The position numbers and the translations under genes were made by a program. A model generated the notes under the pieces. That model did no database searches. It was not told the origin of the DNA and saw nothing but the letters and a program-made list of their open reading frames with translations. DNA of 64,000 nucleotides, taken from contig CAINFC010000077.1 of assembly GCA_903847975.1 (NCBI GenBank), positions 1 through 64,000 on the forward strand, read 5' to 3'. Source of the stretch: an uncultured Acidobacteriota bacterium. Lineage in GTDB: Bacteria > Acidobacteriota > UBA6911 > CAINFC01. This document shows positions 1 to 8,565 of the stretch, piece by piece (the stretch's first letter is position 1; every line of letters begins with the position of its first letter).

Positions 1-1
1 A

Positions 2-180
2 GACTTTTTACGAGATTGTCCTCCCTGATGGCTTCGCAAAAAGTCCTAAAAACACCCGAAAACAAACTTACAAACCAAAGCCGTTTTGAGTTCAGCCTTT
101 AGGCTGCGCGCTGCAAGCAGAATTCCGCTTGTGCTACGCAAGCTGAAGCTTGTACTCTGAACAAAGAAGACTTATGCGAA
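2..180. repeat. dispersed intergenic repeat, copy 1
   Basis: No gene is visible between the window edge and the nuoC stop. GACTTTTTACGAG at 2-14 faces CGCAAAAAGTC at 35-45, so the left part can fold. The right part, 102-180, matches the reverse complement of 41310-41385: the 19-mer GGCTGCGCGCTGCAAGCAG at 102-120 is identical to the complement of 41367-41385, and the following roughly 60 bases stay similar through AAGAAGACTT. It is a two-copy repeat within this window; its function is unknown. Confidence 0.7.
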
Positions 181-197
181 CGAATCAGAAAAAGCGG

Positions 198-686
198 CTA
201 CCCGGAGGGCAGCGCGTCCTTTCCGATCAGCGGCTGGCGCTTCCGGTAAGGATAATCCTTGCGCAGCGGATGCCCTTCGAACTCCTCGTACATCAGAATC
301 CGCCGGAGATCCGGATGCCCCGAAAACCCGACGCCAAACATGTCCCAGGCTTCCCGTTCCAACCAGTTGGCCCCGGGGTACAGGGAAGCCAGGCTGGGAA
401 CCAGGGGGTTCTCCTCGAGGACCGGAACCCGGAGGCGCAGACGGTAACTCCAAGCTAAAGAAAGAAAGTGGTAAACCACCTCGAATCTCGGCGTACGGGG
501 GGAGTGATCCACCACCGTGAGGTCCACAAGCATTTCGAACCGCAGCTCCGGCTCCTGCTGCAGGAAGGCAACCACCTCCAGCAACGATTCCCGGGGAATG
601 CAGAGGGTGTCTTCTCCCTGCGGATTCGGAACCTCCACAATGGCAGGAGCGAATTTCGCTTTGATTTTTTCCAGTATCGAGCTCAA
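198..686 (-). CDS. nuoC: NADH-quinone oxidoreductase subunit C (30 kDa subunit)
   Basis: Peripheral-arm subunit of respiratory complex I, needed to assemble the quinone-proximal part of the hydrophilic arm. At 162 residues it is a typical single-domain NuoC rather than a NuoCD fusion. The family signature is near the C-terminus: WLEREAWDMFGVGFSGHPDL, followed by RRILM and GHPLRKDYP. The start is a TTG at 686 preceded by a GGAAGGAAGG ribosome-binding stretch. The gene stands alone here: upstream is a divergent cupin gene and downstream are 197 bp of repeat up to the window edge, so nuoB or nuoD is not directly adjacent. The family call is firm; membership of a complete complex I is inferred. 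Confidence 0.93.
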   Translation of the reverse strand: MSSILEKIKAKFAPAIVEVPNPQGEDTLCIPRESLLEVVAFLQQEPELRFEMLVDLTVVDHSPRTPRFEVVYHFLSLAWSYRLRLRVPVLEENPLVPSLASLYPGANWLEREAWDMFGVGFSGHPDLRRILMYEEFEGHPLRKDYPYRKRQPLIGKDALPSG

Positions 687-860
687 GCTTGCCTTCCTTC
701 CAAACTACTTTTTTCTGCCGGACCGCCGGCCTTTTTCGATTGCTTCCATGAAACGGTAACTTACCATGCCGCCAAATGCAAGAGGTCGCCTGGCCTCAAG
801 ACCACCGGCCCACCGCTTTCTTCGGGAATTCCCTTCTCTTCCGGCTTGCAATTCCGAAGG

Positions 861-888
861 GGAAGCCCCATAATTTTTTCAGGCTTCC
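861..888. promoter_or_regulatory. hairpin in the nuoC/cupin divergent region
   Basis: GGAAGCC (861-867) and GGCTTCC (882-888) form a perfect 7-bp stem around an AT-rich 14-base loop. It lies between the divergent nuoC and cupin starts and could be an operator or a leader hairpin. Nothing else in 687-937 is recognisable. Confidence 0.3.
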
Positions 889-937
889 AACTTTTACACA
901 GCCGGACATCCGGGAAGTGGCAGCACGGACGAAAAAC

Positions 938-1465
938 ATGACGAAACATTTCCTTGCAGAAGACCTGAGCCGGTTGCAGCGCCTGGCCCGGGAATCCAAG
1001 CGGTTGCGGGCCAACCAAAACTTTCATCCGGAGGCGACAGACCCGATTCAGCGCTTTTTCAACGCCCTGGAGCCGTACAGCTACATTCGCCCCCACCGGC
1101 ACGTCGACCCCCCCAAATGGGAGCTGCTGCTGCTGGTCCGCGGGGCCGGAGCGGTTTTGCTCTTCGACGAACGGGGAAAGGTGGACAGAATCCTGGAGCT
1201 GGACTCTGCAAGCGGGAATCTGGCGGTGGAAATTCCCCCGGAAATCTGGCACACCCTGGTGGCGAGACAGTCCGGAACCGTTTTTTTTGAGCTGAAGCCA
1301 GGCCCTTACGCTCCCTTTTCCGACAAGGATTTCGCGCCCTGGTCCGCCCCGGAAGGAACGGAACGTGCCGACCGGCTCGGACTCTGGTTTCGACAGGCTT
1401 CTCCCGGGGAGCAACCGCCACAGATGCCGGACGAACCGGCGCAAACGGCCTTCCCTTCCTCCTGA
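938..1465 (+). CDS. WbuC-family cupin metalloprotein
   Basis: Small cytoplasmic cupin of about 175 residues. The core HRHVDPPKWELLLLVRG carries cupin motif 1 histidines, and EIPPEIWHTLVA is motif 2 with its metal-ligand His. The N-terminal RANQNFHPEATDPIQRFFNALEP and the C-terminal GPYAPFSDKDFAPW are typical of the WbuC family, often found near surface-polysaccharide genes, whose exact reaction is not established. I chose the ATG at 938 because family similarity begins at once there (MTKHFLAEDLSRL). An in-frame upstream extension to 776 is longer than the family and unlike it. No sugar genes flank it. Confidence 0.8.
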   Translation: MTKHFLAEDLSRLQRLARESKRLRANQNFHPEATDPIQRFFNALEPYSYIRPHRHVDPPKWELLLLVRGAGAVLLFDERGKVDRILELDSASGNLAVEIPPEIWHTLVARQSGTVFFELKPGPYAPFSDKDFAPWSAPEGTERADRLGLWFRQASPGEQPPQMPDEPAQTAFPSS

Positions 1466-1510
1466 GGCAGACCCTTCTTTCCCGACGGACCTTTTCATCA
1501 GGGTAAACCC

Positions 1511-1861
1511 ATGAAGATCGATCACAAGATTCATAACGACATTGTCATCCTGTCTCCTTCCGGCGAAATGCGTTCCGGGAGAAACGAAAATCTCCTGCAC
1601 CAGGAAGTGTCCCGGCGGATCAAAGAGGGCAACAAAAAATTCCTCTTCGACATGGCGGATGTCCCTTACATGGACAGCGCCGGGCTGGGAGTCGTATTGC
1701 GCTGCTACACCTCCATCCGCAAATCCGGCGGGGTAATGAAGCTCACCCACCTTAGCGAACGCGTGCTGGAGATCTTTCAAATTACCCGCATGTCCAATCT
1801 GATGGACTGGTATACGGATGAAGAAAAGGCTCTGAAGGCTTTTGCTTCCAAAGCGCGTTAG
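1511..1861 (+). CDS. STAS-domain anti-sigma factor antagonist
   Basis: A 116-residue single STAS domain of the SpoIIAA/RsbV type. The regulatory serine lies in PYMDSAGLGVVLR near residue 57, the standard phosphorylation site. In partner-switching systems the unphosphorylated form binds an anti-sigma kinase and releases a sigma factor. No RsbW-like kinase or PP2C phosphatase is encoded nearby, so the partners are elsewhere. Its end lies 50 bp before the glycosidase gene, so the two may be co-transcribed, though no functional link is evident. Confidence 0.88.
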   Translation: MKIDHKIHNDIVILSPSGEMRSGRNENLLHQEVSRRIKEGNKKFLFDMADVPYMDSAGLGVVLRCYTSIRKSGGVMKLTHLSERVLEIFQITRMSNLMDWYTDEEKALKAFASKAR

Positions 1862-1911
1862 CCGCCCTTTTCTTACCCCGCTATCCGATTTTTTTCTTCC
1901 AGGAGACCGCT

Positions 1912-4554
1912 ATGAGCTGGCCCCGGTCCGACCGCCGTCATTTCATGAAATCCGTTTCTTCCGCCGGCGCCACCGCCTGCTGGGACCGGCAGAGCGCTGT
2001 GCCGGAGGCGCCGGCCGCCGGTCAAAAGCCCACCGGGTCTCCCGGCGAGGCCGAAGGCGAAAGCCGCCTGGACTTTTCCCCCGCGCGCTGGATCTGGTAC
2101 CCATCGCAGCGCTGCCTGCAGAACACCTTCATCCTGTTCCGGAGAAAGGTGGAAATCGGCCGGCCCCTGCGACGGGCCCAGGGATGGATTCTGGCAGACA
2201 GCCGCTATCTGCTGACCGTCAACGGGCAGCGGATACAATGGGGGCCGGCCCCTGCAGACCCCCGCTGGCCCGAAGCGGACCCCCTCGACCTGGCGCCCTT
2301 CCTGAAACAAGGGGAAAACGTGATCGGCTGCCAGGTTCTGTTTTACGGGCAGGGGGACGGCACATGGCCCATGGGCAAGCCCGGCTTTCTGTTCCGCCTG
2401 CCGCTGGAGTTCGAGGACGGATCCATCCGGCTGCTGCTTTCCGATCCGCAGTGGCAGGCTCATCTGGCCCGCTCCTGGAAGCCCGGTCATTACAAGCGCT
2501 GGTTTCTGCGCTCGCTGCAGGAGGATTTCGACGCCCGCCATTACCCTTACGGCTGGGATCAGCCCGGGTTCGCCGCAGGGCCGGACTGGCTCCCCGCCAT
2601 GGCTTTGGAGGGGCCGGCCGACAAGCCGTCCGTCTGCACCTCTTTCCCGGAATACATGCTGGAAATCCGCGGGCAGGCCGAACTCTGCTCCCTCCAACCA
2701 CGGCAGATTCCCCTGTTGAAGGAAACGGAGGTGCCGGTAAAAGGCCTGGTGGAATCCTTCTGGATCGACTGGCGGAGGCCGGCTGAGGAATATTTCGAAT
2801 GCCTGCCCCCGGACTCCTTTCGGGCGGTGCGCGCCGAGGTGGCCCAGGAAACCGCCCCGGGCCAGTGGGTTCTGGAACTGCCGGAAAAGCGAGGGGCGGC
2901 CCTCACCTTCGAGTTCCAGGAGCAGCTGGTTGGCTGGCCCTTCTTCCAGATCGAGGCCCCGGAAGGCACCCAGATCGAAATGCTGGTTCACGAAGCCCAC
3001 CAGCCGGGCGGCCCGGTGCTGATCAATTCCCACTTTCATTCCTGGACCCGCTTCCGCTGCCGGGCCGGGAAAAACCGGTTCGAAACGTTCGACTTCGAAA
3101 GCCTGCGCTGGCTTCAGCTTCACGTGCACGGCGCCACCGGCCGGATCCGGATCTGGGGTATCGGGTTGCGCCGCCGGGTGTATCCCTGGCCCCGGACGGC
3201 AACGGTCCGCCTGTCGGACCCGGCTCTGCAGCGGCTGATGGACGCCACTTTGCTCACCCTGGACAATTGCGCCCAGGACATCCTGGTGGACGGCATGGCC
3301 CGGGAGCGGCAGCAGTACAGCGGCGATTGCGGGCACCAGCTGCACGCCATCTTCTACGCGTACGGCGAACAGCGGCAGCCGGCGCGCTATTTGCGGACCT
3401 TCAGCCAGGGGATGACCGTGGACGGCTACTTCCTGGATTGCTGGCCGGCTTACGACCGCATGGCCCGGCTGATGGAGAGGCAGCTGCAGCTGACCGGCTG
3501 GGGCCCCATCCTGGACCACGGGGTCGGCTTCAACTTCGATTGTTATTATTACTACCTCTACAGCGGAGACCGGCAGGCCCTGCGGGAGCCTTTTCCCCGC
3601 CTGGTCCGTTTCCTGCGTTATCTGCAGAGCATCCAGGGAAAGGACCGCCTGCTGCCGGTTGAAAACATAGGAATTCCTTCCGTCTGGATCGACCACGTGG
3701 CCTACCGCCGGCCAGGGCACAAGCAGTGCGCTTTCAACCTCTACGCCGCCGCCATGCTGGAGCACGCCCTGGCGCCCTTGTGCCGCGCTTTGGGGGAAGA
3801 CCGTCTGGCGGCGACCGCCGCCGGTTTCGGCAGCCAGCTGCGGCAGGCCTGCATCGAAAAATTCTGGAGCCCGCAGGACCAGCTGTGGGTGGTCAACCTT
3901 CCCTGGATGGAAGCAGAGAAGGAGCGCCGCACCTGCGACCGTTCCCTGGCAACCGGCGTGCTGTTCGATCAATTCCCGGGCCAGCGGACCCAGGCGGCCT
4001 TGGCCATGCTCGCCGACTGTCCACCGGAAATGGGACTCTCCTATCCTGCCAACGCCGGCTGGCGGCTCTGGGCTCTATGCAAAGGAGGCCGGGCGGACGT
4101 GGTCCTGAAGGATCTTCGCACCCGGTGGGCGACCATGCCGTCCGTTCTGCAAAATAAGACCCTGCAGGAGGACTGGACGGCACGGCCGGATTCGGGCTCG
4201 CAATGGAGCCACTGCCCGGTGGCTCCCATCTATATTCTTTTTATGGGGATCGCCGGAATTCTTCCCCGTGAACCGGGGTTCCGGCGCTGCCGGATCCGAC
4301 CGCAGCTGGCCGACCTCGAATCGCTGGAGCTCATCGCCTGGACGGCGCAGGGACCGCTGCATTTTCGCGCGGAAGGCCGGGCGGGTAAACGCACGCTGGT
4401 CCTGAACCTCCCTGCCGGATGCGAGGGGGAACTGGCGCTGCCTCCCGGCGAAGAGCCCGGGCTGGAGCCGATCGCCGCACTGAGCACGCCCGACTTTTCG
4501 GTCTACCGGCTTCCGGCCGGCAAGGAAAGCCGCGTTCTTCTGCGTCGCTCCTAG
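1912..4554 (+). CDS. GH78-like alpha-L-rhamnosidase, exported
   Basis: An 880-residue glycoside hydrolase resembling bacterial alpha-L-rhamnosidases. N-terminal SDRRHFMKSV looks like a twin-arginine leader, so export is likely. Beta-sandwich regions occupy the first 420 residues or so, followed by an (alpha/alpha)6 barrel from about 440. The acidic catalytic-loop signature is DGMARERQQYSGD at residues 460-472, corresponding to the DCPQRDERxGWTGD-type loop of GH78. Later motifs (FLDCWPAYDRM, GPILDHGVGF) fit the barrel. The ATG at 1912 follows CAGGAGACCGCT. Its divergent catalytic loop means substrate could be another deoxy- or uronic sugar rather than rhamnose. Confidence 0.78.
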   Translation: MSWPRSDRRHFMKSVSSAGATACWDRQSAVPEAPAAGQKPTGSPGEAEGESRLDFSPARWIWYPSQRCLQNTFILFRRKVEIGRPLRRAQGWILADSRYLLTVNGQRIQWGPAPADPRWPEADPLDLAPFLKQGENVIGCQVLFYGQGDGTWPMGKPGFLFRLPLEFEDGSIRLLLSDPQWQAHLARSWKPGHYKRWFLRSLQEDFDARHYPYGWDQPGFAAGPDWLPAMALEGPADKPSVCTSFPEYMLEIRGQAELCSLQPRQIPLLKETEVPVKGLVESFWIDWRRPAEEYFECLPPDSFRAVRAEVAQETAPGQWVLELPEKRGAALTFEFQEQLVGWPFFQIEAPEGTQIEMLVHEAHQPGGPVLINSHFHSWTRFRCRAGKNRFETFDFESLRWLQLHVHGATGRIRIWGIGLRRRVYPWPRTATVRLSDPALQRLMDATLLTLDNCAQDILVDGMARERQQYSGDCGHQLHAIFYAYGEQRQPARYLRTFSQGMTVDGYFLDCWPAYDRMARLMERQLQLTGWGPILDHGVGFNFDCYYYYLYSGDRQALREPFPRLVRFLRYLQSIQGKDRLLPVENIGIPSVWIDHVAYRRPGHKQCAFNLYAAAMLEHALAPLCRALGEDRLAATAAGFGSQLRQACIEKFWSPQDQLWVVNLPWMEAEKERRTCDRSLATGVLFDQFPGQRTQAALAMLADCPPEMGLSYPANAGWRLWALCKGGRADVVLKDLRTRWATMPSVLQNKTLQEDWTARPDSGSQWSHCPVAPIYILFMGIAGILPREPGFRRCRIRPQLADLESLELIAWTAQGPLHFRAEGRAGKRTLVLNLPAGCEGELALPPGEEPGLEPIAALSTPDFSVYRLPAGKESRVLLRRS

Positions 4555-4567
4555 CCCGCCAGCCGGG

Positions 4568-5056
4568 CTAGTTCTTGGGAGGAGGTCCCTTGGGCTCCCG
4601 CTGCGGAGGCCGGTCCGGGGGGGGGTCCGGCCTGCTTTTCCGGAAAGCAACCATAACGTCGTGCAGCTTTTTTCTCTGGTCGGGAGTCATGACGTTACGA
4701 ACACCCAGGCGGAAGTGAAGAATCTTTTTCTCCAGATCTGCCCGAAGCCGGTACAGGCGGTCCAGCTTTTCTCCATAAACCTGCTCATCCACTGCGTCCG
4801 CTTCAAAAAGGGAATGCAGCTCCTTGTGGCGCGAATCGATTTCCGCCTTAAGGTCCACCAGCTCTTTCCGGGAGCCGGTCCACAAGGTTTCGATGGTTCG
4901 GACCTGGTCGGCCGATATGCCAACCTGGGAGACTATTTTTTGATCCGCCCACCACTTGAACTGTATTTCCGCCCCGGGATTCGGCCCCTGTGCGCGGCAA
5001 AAGCAGATCGGGGCCGAGGACAACAGAAACACAAAAACAGCAATTAGTTTACGCAA
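4568..5056 (-). CDS. Spy/CpxP-like periplasmic stress protein
   Basis: A 162-residue secreted protein: a signal peptide (MRKLIAVFVFLLSSAPICFC, Cys cleavage or lipidation possible) is followed by long amphipathic helices. MTPDQRKKLHDVMVAF is the LTxxQ-like motif of the Spy/CpxP family of envelope chaperones and heavy-metal sensors. The C-terminus is rich in Pro, Arg and Lys. The start is a TTG at 5056 that overlaps the anti-sigma stop by 8 bp, so it is translationally coupled as the last gene of the ECF operon. A periplasmic stress function for the operon follows from this linkage. Confidence 0.72.
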   Translation of the reverse strand: MRKLIAVFVFLLSSAPICFCRAQGPNPGAEIQFKWWADQKIVSQVGISADQVRTIETLWTGSRKELVDLKAEIDSRHKELHSLFEADAVDEQVYGEKLDRLYRLRADLEKKILHFRLGVRNVMTPDQRKKLHDVMVAFRKSRPDPPPDRPPQREPKGPPPKN

Positions 5057-5627
5057 GATCGATTGGCTCCATTATCCAGGTTCTCCGCTCGGGAGAATCG
5101 GGGGAATTGTAGGGTTCATCCACCGGTGCCGCCGAAGGAATTTCATCATTCACCAGGATCCAGGCATCGAAGGCTTCCAGTTCTTCCGTTGCCTCCACCG
5201 CATCGCTTTCTCTCAGGTTTTGCAGAAGGAGATTATCTTCATCTTTTTGCAGGCTCAAGGTGGAGATGTCGGGCTGCCAGGAGGGATGGAAGCGCAACAG
5301 CAGACTTCCGCCCACCAGCAGCGCCAGAGCGATTACGCCCACCGAAACCGGCCGCCACAAGGGAAAAAACAACTCCAGATGGAACCAGTCCCGCAACGGG
5401 CGGACCGGGAGAGATTTCGGAGATCTGGCCTTGGCCCAGAATCGGTCCTGGAATCCGGCGGAGGGCTCAATGCCCTTCCAGGCATCCATCCATACCCAGA
5501 CCTTGTCCATTTCCTCCTGAAACTGTCGGCAGGCCCGACAGGAAGACAAGTGAGCATGAGCTTCCCGGGGCAGAGTATCGCCCGATTGAGCTTCTGAGAG
5601 CAACAGCTCTAAATCTTTGCACTTCAT
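5049..5627 (-). CDS. zinc-finger anti-sigma factor
   Basis: A 192-residue membrane anti-sigma factor. An N-terminal zf-HC2/ZAS domain carries HLSSCRAC (His-x3-Cys-x2-Cys), which binds zinc and clamps the partner sigma factor. A single membrane segment (PVSVGVIALALLVGGSLLL) follows near residues 95-115, leaving an acidic C-terminal domain outside. The ATG at 5627 is used because the domain begins immediately with MKCKDLELLL; a longer in-frame extension overlaps the sigma gene. It lies 56 bp after the ECF sigma gene and overlaps the Spy-like gene, the standard sigma/anti-sigma/target order. Confidence 0.85.
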   Translation of the reverse strand: MKCKDLELLLSEAQSGDTLPREAHAHLSSCRACRQFQEEMDKVWVWMDAWKGIEPSAGFQDRFWAKARSPKSLPVRPLRDWFHLELFFPLWRPVSVGVIALALLVGGSLLLRFHPSWQPDISTLSLQKDEDNLLLQNLRESDAVEATEELEAFDAWILVNDEIPSAAPVDEPYNSPDSPERRTWIMEPIDLA

Positions 5628-5683
5628 GATCGCGTTTCCTCTGAAGGACAGGCAGTTACGCAAATAAATGATTTCGCCCTGAT

Positions 5684-6325
5684 TTATAATGAAAAAGTTC
5701 TTGATTCCGAATTCTGCAGGAATGGCTGCAGGCGCTCCCGGAGACGCAATTTCCCTCGATGAATCAGCGTCTTTACCGCCCCCTCGCCGCAACCCATTAC
5801 TTCGGCAATTTCGCGGTAGGAAAGCTCCTGGTATTTTCTCAGCAACAAGGCTGTCTTTTCCTTTTTAGGTAAACCTTCGATTGCGGAGATTAAGGTTCTC
5901 TCTTTTTCCTCGACCTGTAGCCTATCCAACACGGAAGTCCTCGGATCTGGGATCTCGTCGGGCGGGCCGGAGAAATCTTCTTCCTGCTTTCCCACCTTGG
6001 ACCAGAACCACGGCCGCCGTTTTCGCCGACGCAGCTCGATCAGGCACAGATTAGTAGCAATGGTATACAGCCACGGAGACAACCGCGCACTCGGCTGGAA
6101 CGTATCCTTGGCTTTATATACTCTGAGAAACACCTCCTGGGTTATTTCTTCGGCTTCACCCGCATTATGCAACCAACGATAGGCGTAATTGAGAATGGGC
6201 TGCTGGTATTTTCCCATGATCTTCTGCATGGCGGCATCGTCTCCACCTTGCAATTTTTGCATCCATTCCGTTTCTTCTCCCCATTGCTCCATAGCACCAA
6301 TTACTATAACTTCATTATTATCCAA
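5684..6325 (-). CDS. ECF-family RNA polymerase sigma factor
   Basis: RpoE-like sigma factor of 213 residues or 202 from the second start. Region 2 spans YQQPILNYAYRWLHNAGEAE through SPWLYTIATNLCLIELRRRK, and region 4 is KEKTALLLRKYQELSYREIA followed by GEGAVKTLIHRGKLRLRERL. The TTG at 6325 and an ATG at 6292 are both possible; neither has a strong ribosome-binding site. It is divergent from the histidine kinase gene with 69 bp between them, and it leads the anti-sigma and Spy-like genes. It probably autoregulates this stress operon. Confidence 0.92.
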   Translation of the reverse strand: MDNNEVIVIGAMEQWGEETEWMQKLQGGDDAAMQKIMGKYQQPILNYAYRWLHNAGEAEEITQEVFLRVYKAKDTFQPSARLSPWLYTIATNLCLIELRRRKRRPWFWSKVGKQEEDFSGPPDEIPDPRTSVLDRLQVEEKERTLISAIEGLPKKEKTALLLRKYQELSYREIAEVMGCGEGAVKTLIHRGKLRLRERLQPFLQNSESRTFSL

Positions 6326-6394
6326 TTAGTTTCACTTTTTTTACCCGGGGTGTTAGTGATAGCATTTTCCCAGTCTTAAAGAAACACCGGAGCC

Positions 6395-8563
6395 ATGAAT
6401 TCGATTTTATCACTGATTCGGCCTTTTAGAAGCATTCGAAGCCGGATTCTGGCTTTTGTCATGATCATCAGCCTTACTCCCCTGGTCGGGCTCTCCCTGT
6501 TCTTCTATTTTCAGGCCCGGGAGAGGGTTACCGAGGACCGCAGCCGGCTCTTTCTGGAGCAGATCGCCCAGGATACGGTGGACAAAATCGACCTGACCCT
6601 ACTGGAAAAAAGGCAATCGGTACGTTCCATCACCTCCTCTCTTTCCATTCATCTGGCCTCGGAAAGCCCCCTGGCGCTGGAATACCTGCTCAATGACCTG
6701 TGCCAGATTCACGAGGTGTTTGACCTGTTGTTTATTGTCGATGTCCGTGGCCAGATTGTGGCTGCCAATACCATGGACCGCCTGGGGAACGACATGACCG
6801 AACCGGTTCGGAGCAAGCTGAAAAACTGCCTGCTGAGCGATTTCCCCGAGGAAAAAAAGCGACTGGAAGGCGCTTTGTCCGGACAATCGATCCAGGCCGA
6901 CTGGTATCAGTCCGCCCTGGTTCGGCTGGTCTATGACTACAGCCGCTCGGACCTGGCCCAGCAATACCAGATCGCTTTCGGAGAACCCCTGGTGGATCCG
7001 CGCACCCGCAAGCTGGCCGGGGCGTGCTATGCCATTATGAACTGGGGCTTCATTCAGGATATCCTCGACACCGTGGAGAGGGATCTGAGCCGGCTGCAGT
7101 TTCCCAGCGGGTACGCCTTTCTTTTCCAAAGGGACGCCAATACGGTTATCGGACACAAGTACCGCCGGAATCGCGCCCTCCCGGACTTCAACAATAAGCT
7201 GTCGTCCCTGAACTACTACGCCACACGGCTGGTGGAGGACCACCGCCTCCAGGGCATGCAGGACGCCATCCGCCGAGGCGACCGCTGGTTCCGTTACGAA
7301 TTTCCGGCGAGCCAGCAGAAAATCTGCGGCCTGGCCAAGGTGGGGAATAATGCCTTCAGCTGGATTTGCGGCGTCGGCATCGAAGATGAGGATATCTTCC
7401 GCCCCCTGCAGCTGCTCAAGTGGGCCGCCATCCTGACCACCATTGCCCTGGCGGCGATTGTGGCAGCCCTGACCTACCTTTTGACGGAAGGAATCACGGT
7501 TCCCCTGCGCCACCTGACGGACACCGCCCAGGAAATGACGCAGGGTCATCTGGATCAGAGGGTGGAAATCTCCTCGGGGGATGAAATCGGCCTGCTGGGA
7601 AGAGCCTTCAATGAAATGGCCACCTCTCTGGCGCAGCGGGACGAGCAGCTGCAGGAATGGAACCGGAGCCTGGAATACAAGGTGCAGGAAAGAACTGACG
7701 CCCTGGCCCGGTCCAAGGAAGCCCTGCAGCAGGCGTATGTCGAACTGCAGAGTGCCCAGGATCAGCTGGTGCACTCCGAAAAAATGGCCTCTCTGGGCCG
7801 GCTGGTGGCGGGTATCGCCCATGAAATCAAGAATCCGCTTAATTTCATTTACGGGAATACGGGCTTTCTGGAAAAGTATGTCGATCAGCTGGTGGAATAT
7901 ACGCACCGTTTAGGCAATCTGCCTTCCCTTTCCGACGGGGACCGGAAGACGATCGAAAAGCACAAGACGGAAATCAACCTTCCCTTCCTGCTGGAAGACA
8001 TGAAGAACCTGATCCAGAACTTCAGTGAAGGTGCGGTGCGGATCAACAATATCGTGCGCGACCTGCGTTCCTTTTCGCGGATGGACTCCGACCCGGTCAT
8101 GGAAATTGACCTGCATCAGGGCCTGGACCTGGCGCTGACGCTGCTCTCCAATACCATGCGGGAGCCGATACGCGTGCACAGGGAATACGGGCCGGTCCCC
8201 CGGATCCAAGGCTACCGGGGAAAAATCGACCAGGTTTTCCTGAACCTTCTGGCCAATGCCGCGGAGGCCATGGAAAAGGAAGGAGACATATGGATTCGCA
8301 CCTCGACAACCCCGGAAGGCTGGGCCAAAATAGAAATAGAGGATACCGGTGTCGGCATCTCGCGTGAGAACCTGAGCAAGATTTTCGAGCCGTTTTTTAC
8401 GACCAAGCAGATCGGGAAGGGAACCGGCCTGGGACTAAGCATCAGCTATGGAATCATCCAGCAGCATCAGGGAAAAATCACTGTCTTCAGCAAGGGAATC
8501 GGGATGGGCACCACTTTTGTTCTGCTGCTGCCCCCGGAGCCCATCCCAAAGGAAAAAGCGTAA
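6395..8563 (+). CDS. membrane sensor histidine kinase (Cache-HAMP-HisKA)
   Basis: A 722-residue inner-membrane sensor. TM1 is at about 17-39, then a roughly 300-residue periplasmic region (likely double Cache), TM2 near 345-365 ([18 protein letters not shown]), a HAMP domain ([20 protein letters not shown]), a coiled coil, and the kinase core. The phosphoacceptor His476 is in [12 protein letters not shown]-box [16 protein letters not shown]1 EDTGVGIS and G2 [14 protein letters not shown] complete it. Only 2 bp separate it from the response regulator gene, so the two form a cognate pair. The ligand is unknown; the region lacks recognisable binding residues. Confidence 0.93.
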   Translation: MNSILSLIRPFRSIRSRILAFVMIISLTPLVGLSLFFYFQARERVTEDRSRLFLEQIAQDTVDKIDLTLLEKRQSVRSITSSLSIHLASESPLALEYLLNDLCQIHEVFDLLFIVDVRGQIVAANTMDRLGNDMTEPVRSKLKNCLLSDFPEEKKRLEGALSGQSIQADWYQSALVRLVYDYSRSDLAQQYQIAFGEPLVDPRTRKLAGACYAIMNWGFIQDILDTVERDLSRLQFPSGYAFLFQRDANTVIGHKYRRNRALPDFNNKLSSLNYYATRLVEDHRLQGMQDAIRRGDRWFRYEFPASQQKICGLAKVGNNAFSWICGVGIEDEDIFRPLQLLKWAAILTTIALAAIVAALTYLLTEGITVPLRHLTDTAQEMTQGHLDQRVEISSGDEIGLLGRAFNEMATSLAQRDEQLQEWNRSLEYKVQERTDALARSKEALQQAYVELQSAQDQLVHSEKMASLGRLVAGIAHEIKNPLNFIYGNTGFLEKYVDQLVEYTHRLGNLPSLSDGDRKTIEKHKTEINLPFLLEDMKNLIQNFSEGAVRINNIVRDLRSFSRMDSDPVMEIDLHQGLDLALTLLSNTMREPIRVHREYGPVPRIQGYRGKIDQVFLNLLANAAEAMEKEGDIWIRTSTTPEGWAKIEIEDTGVGISRENLSKIFEPFFTTKQIGKGTGLGLSISYGIIQQHQGKITVFSKGIGMGTTFVLLLPPEPIPKEKA

Positions 8564-8565
8564 TC

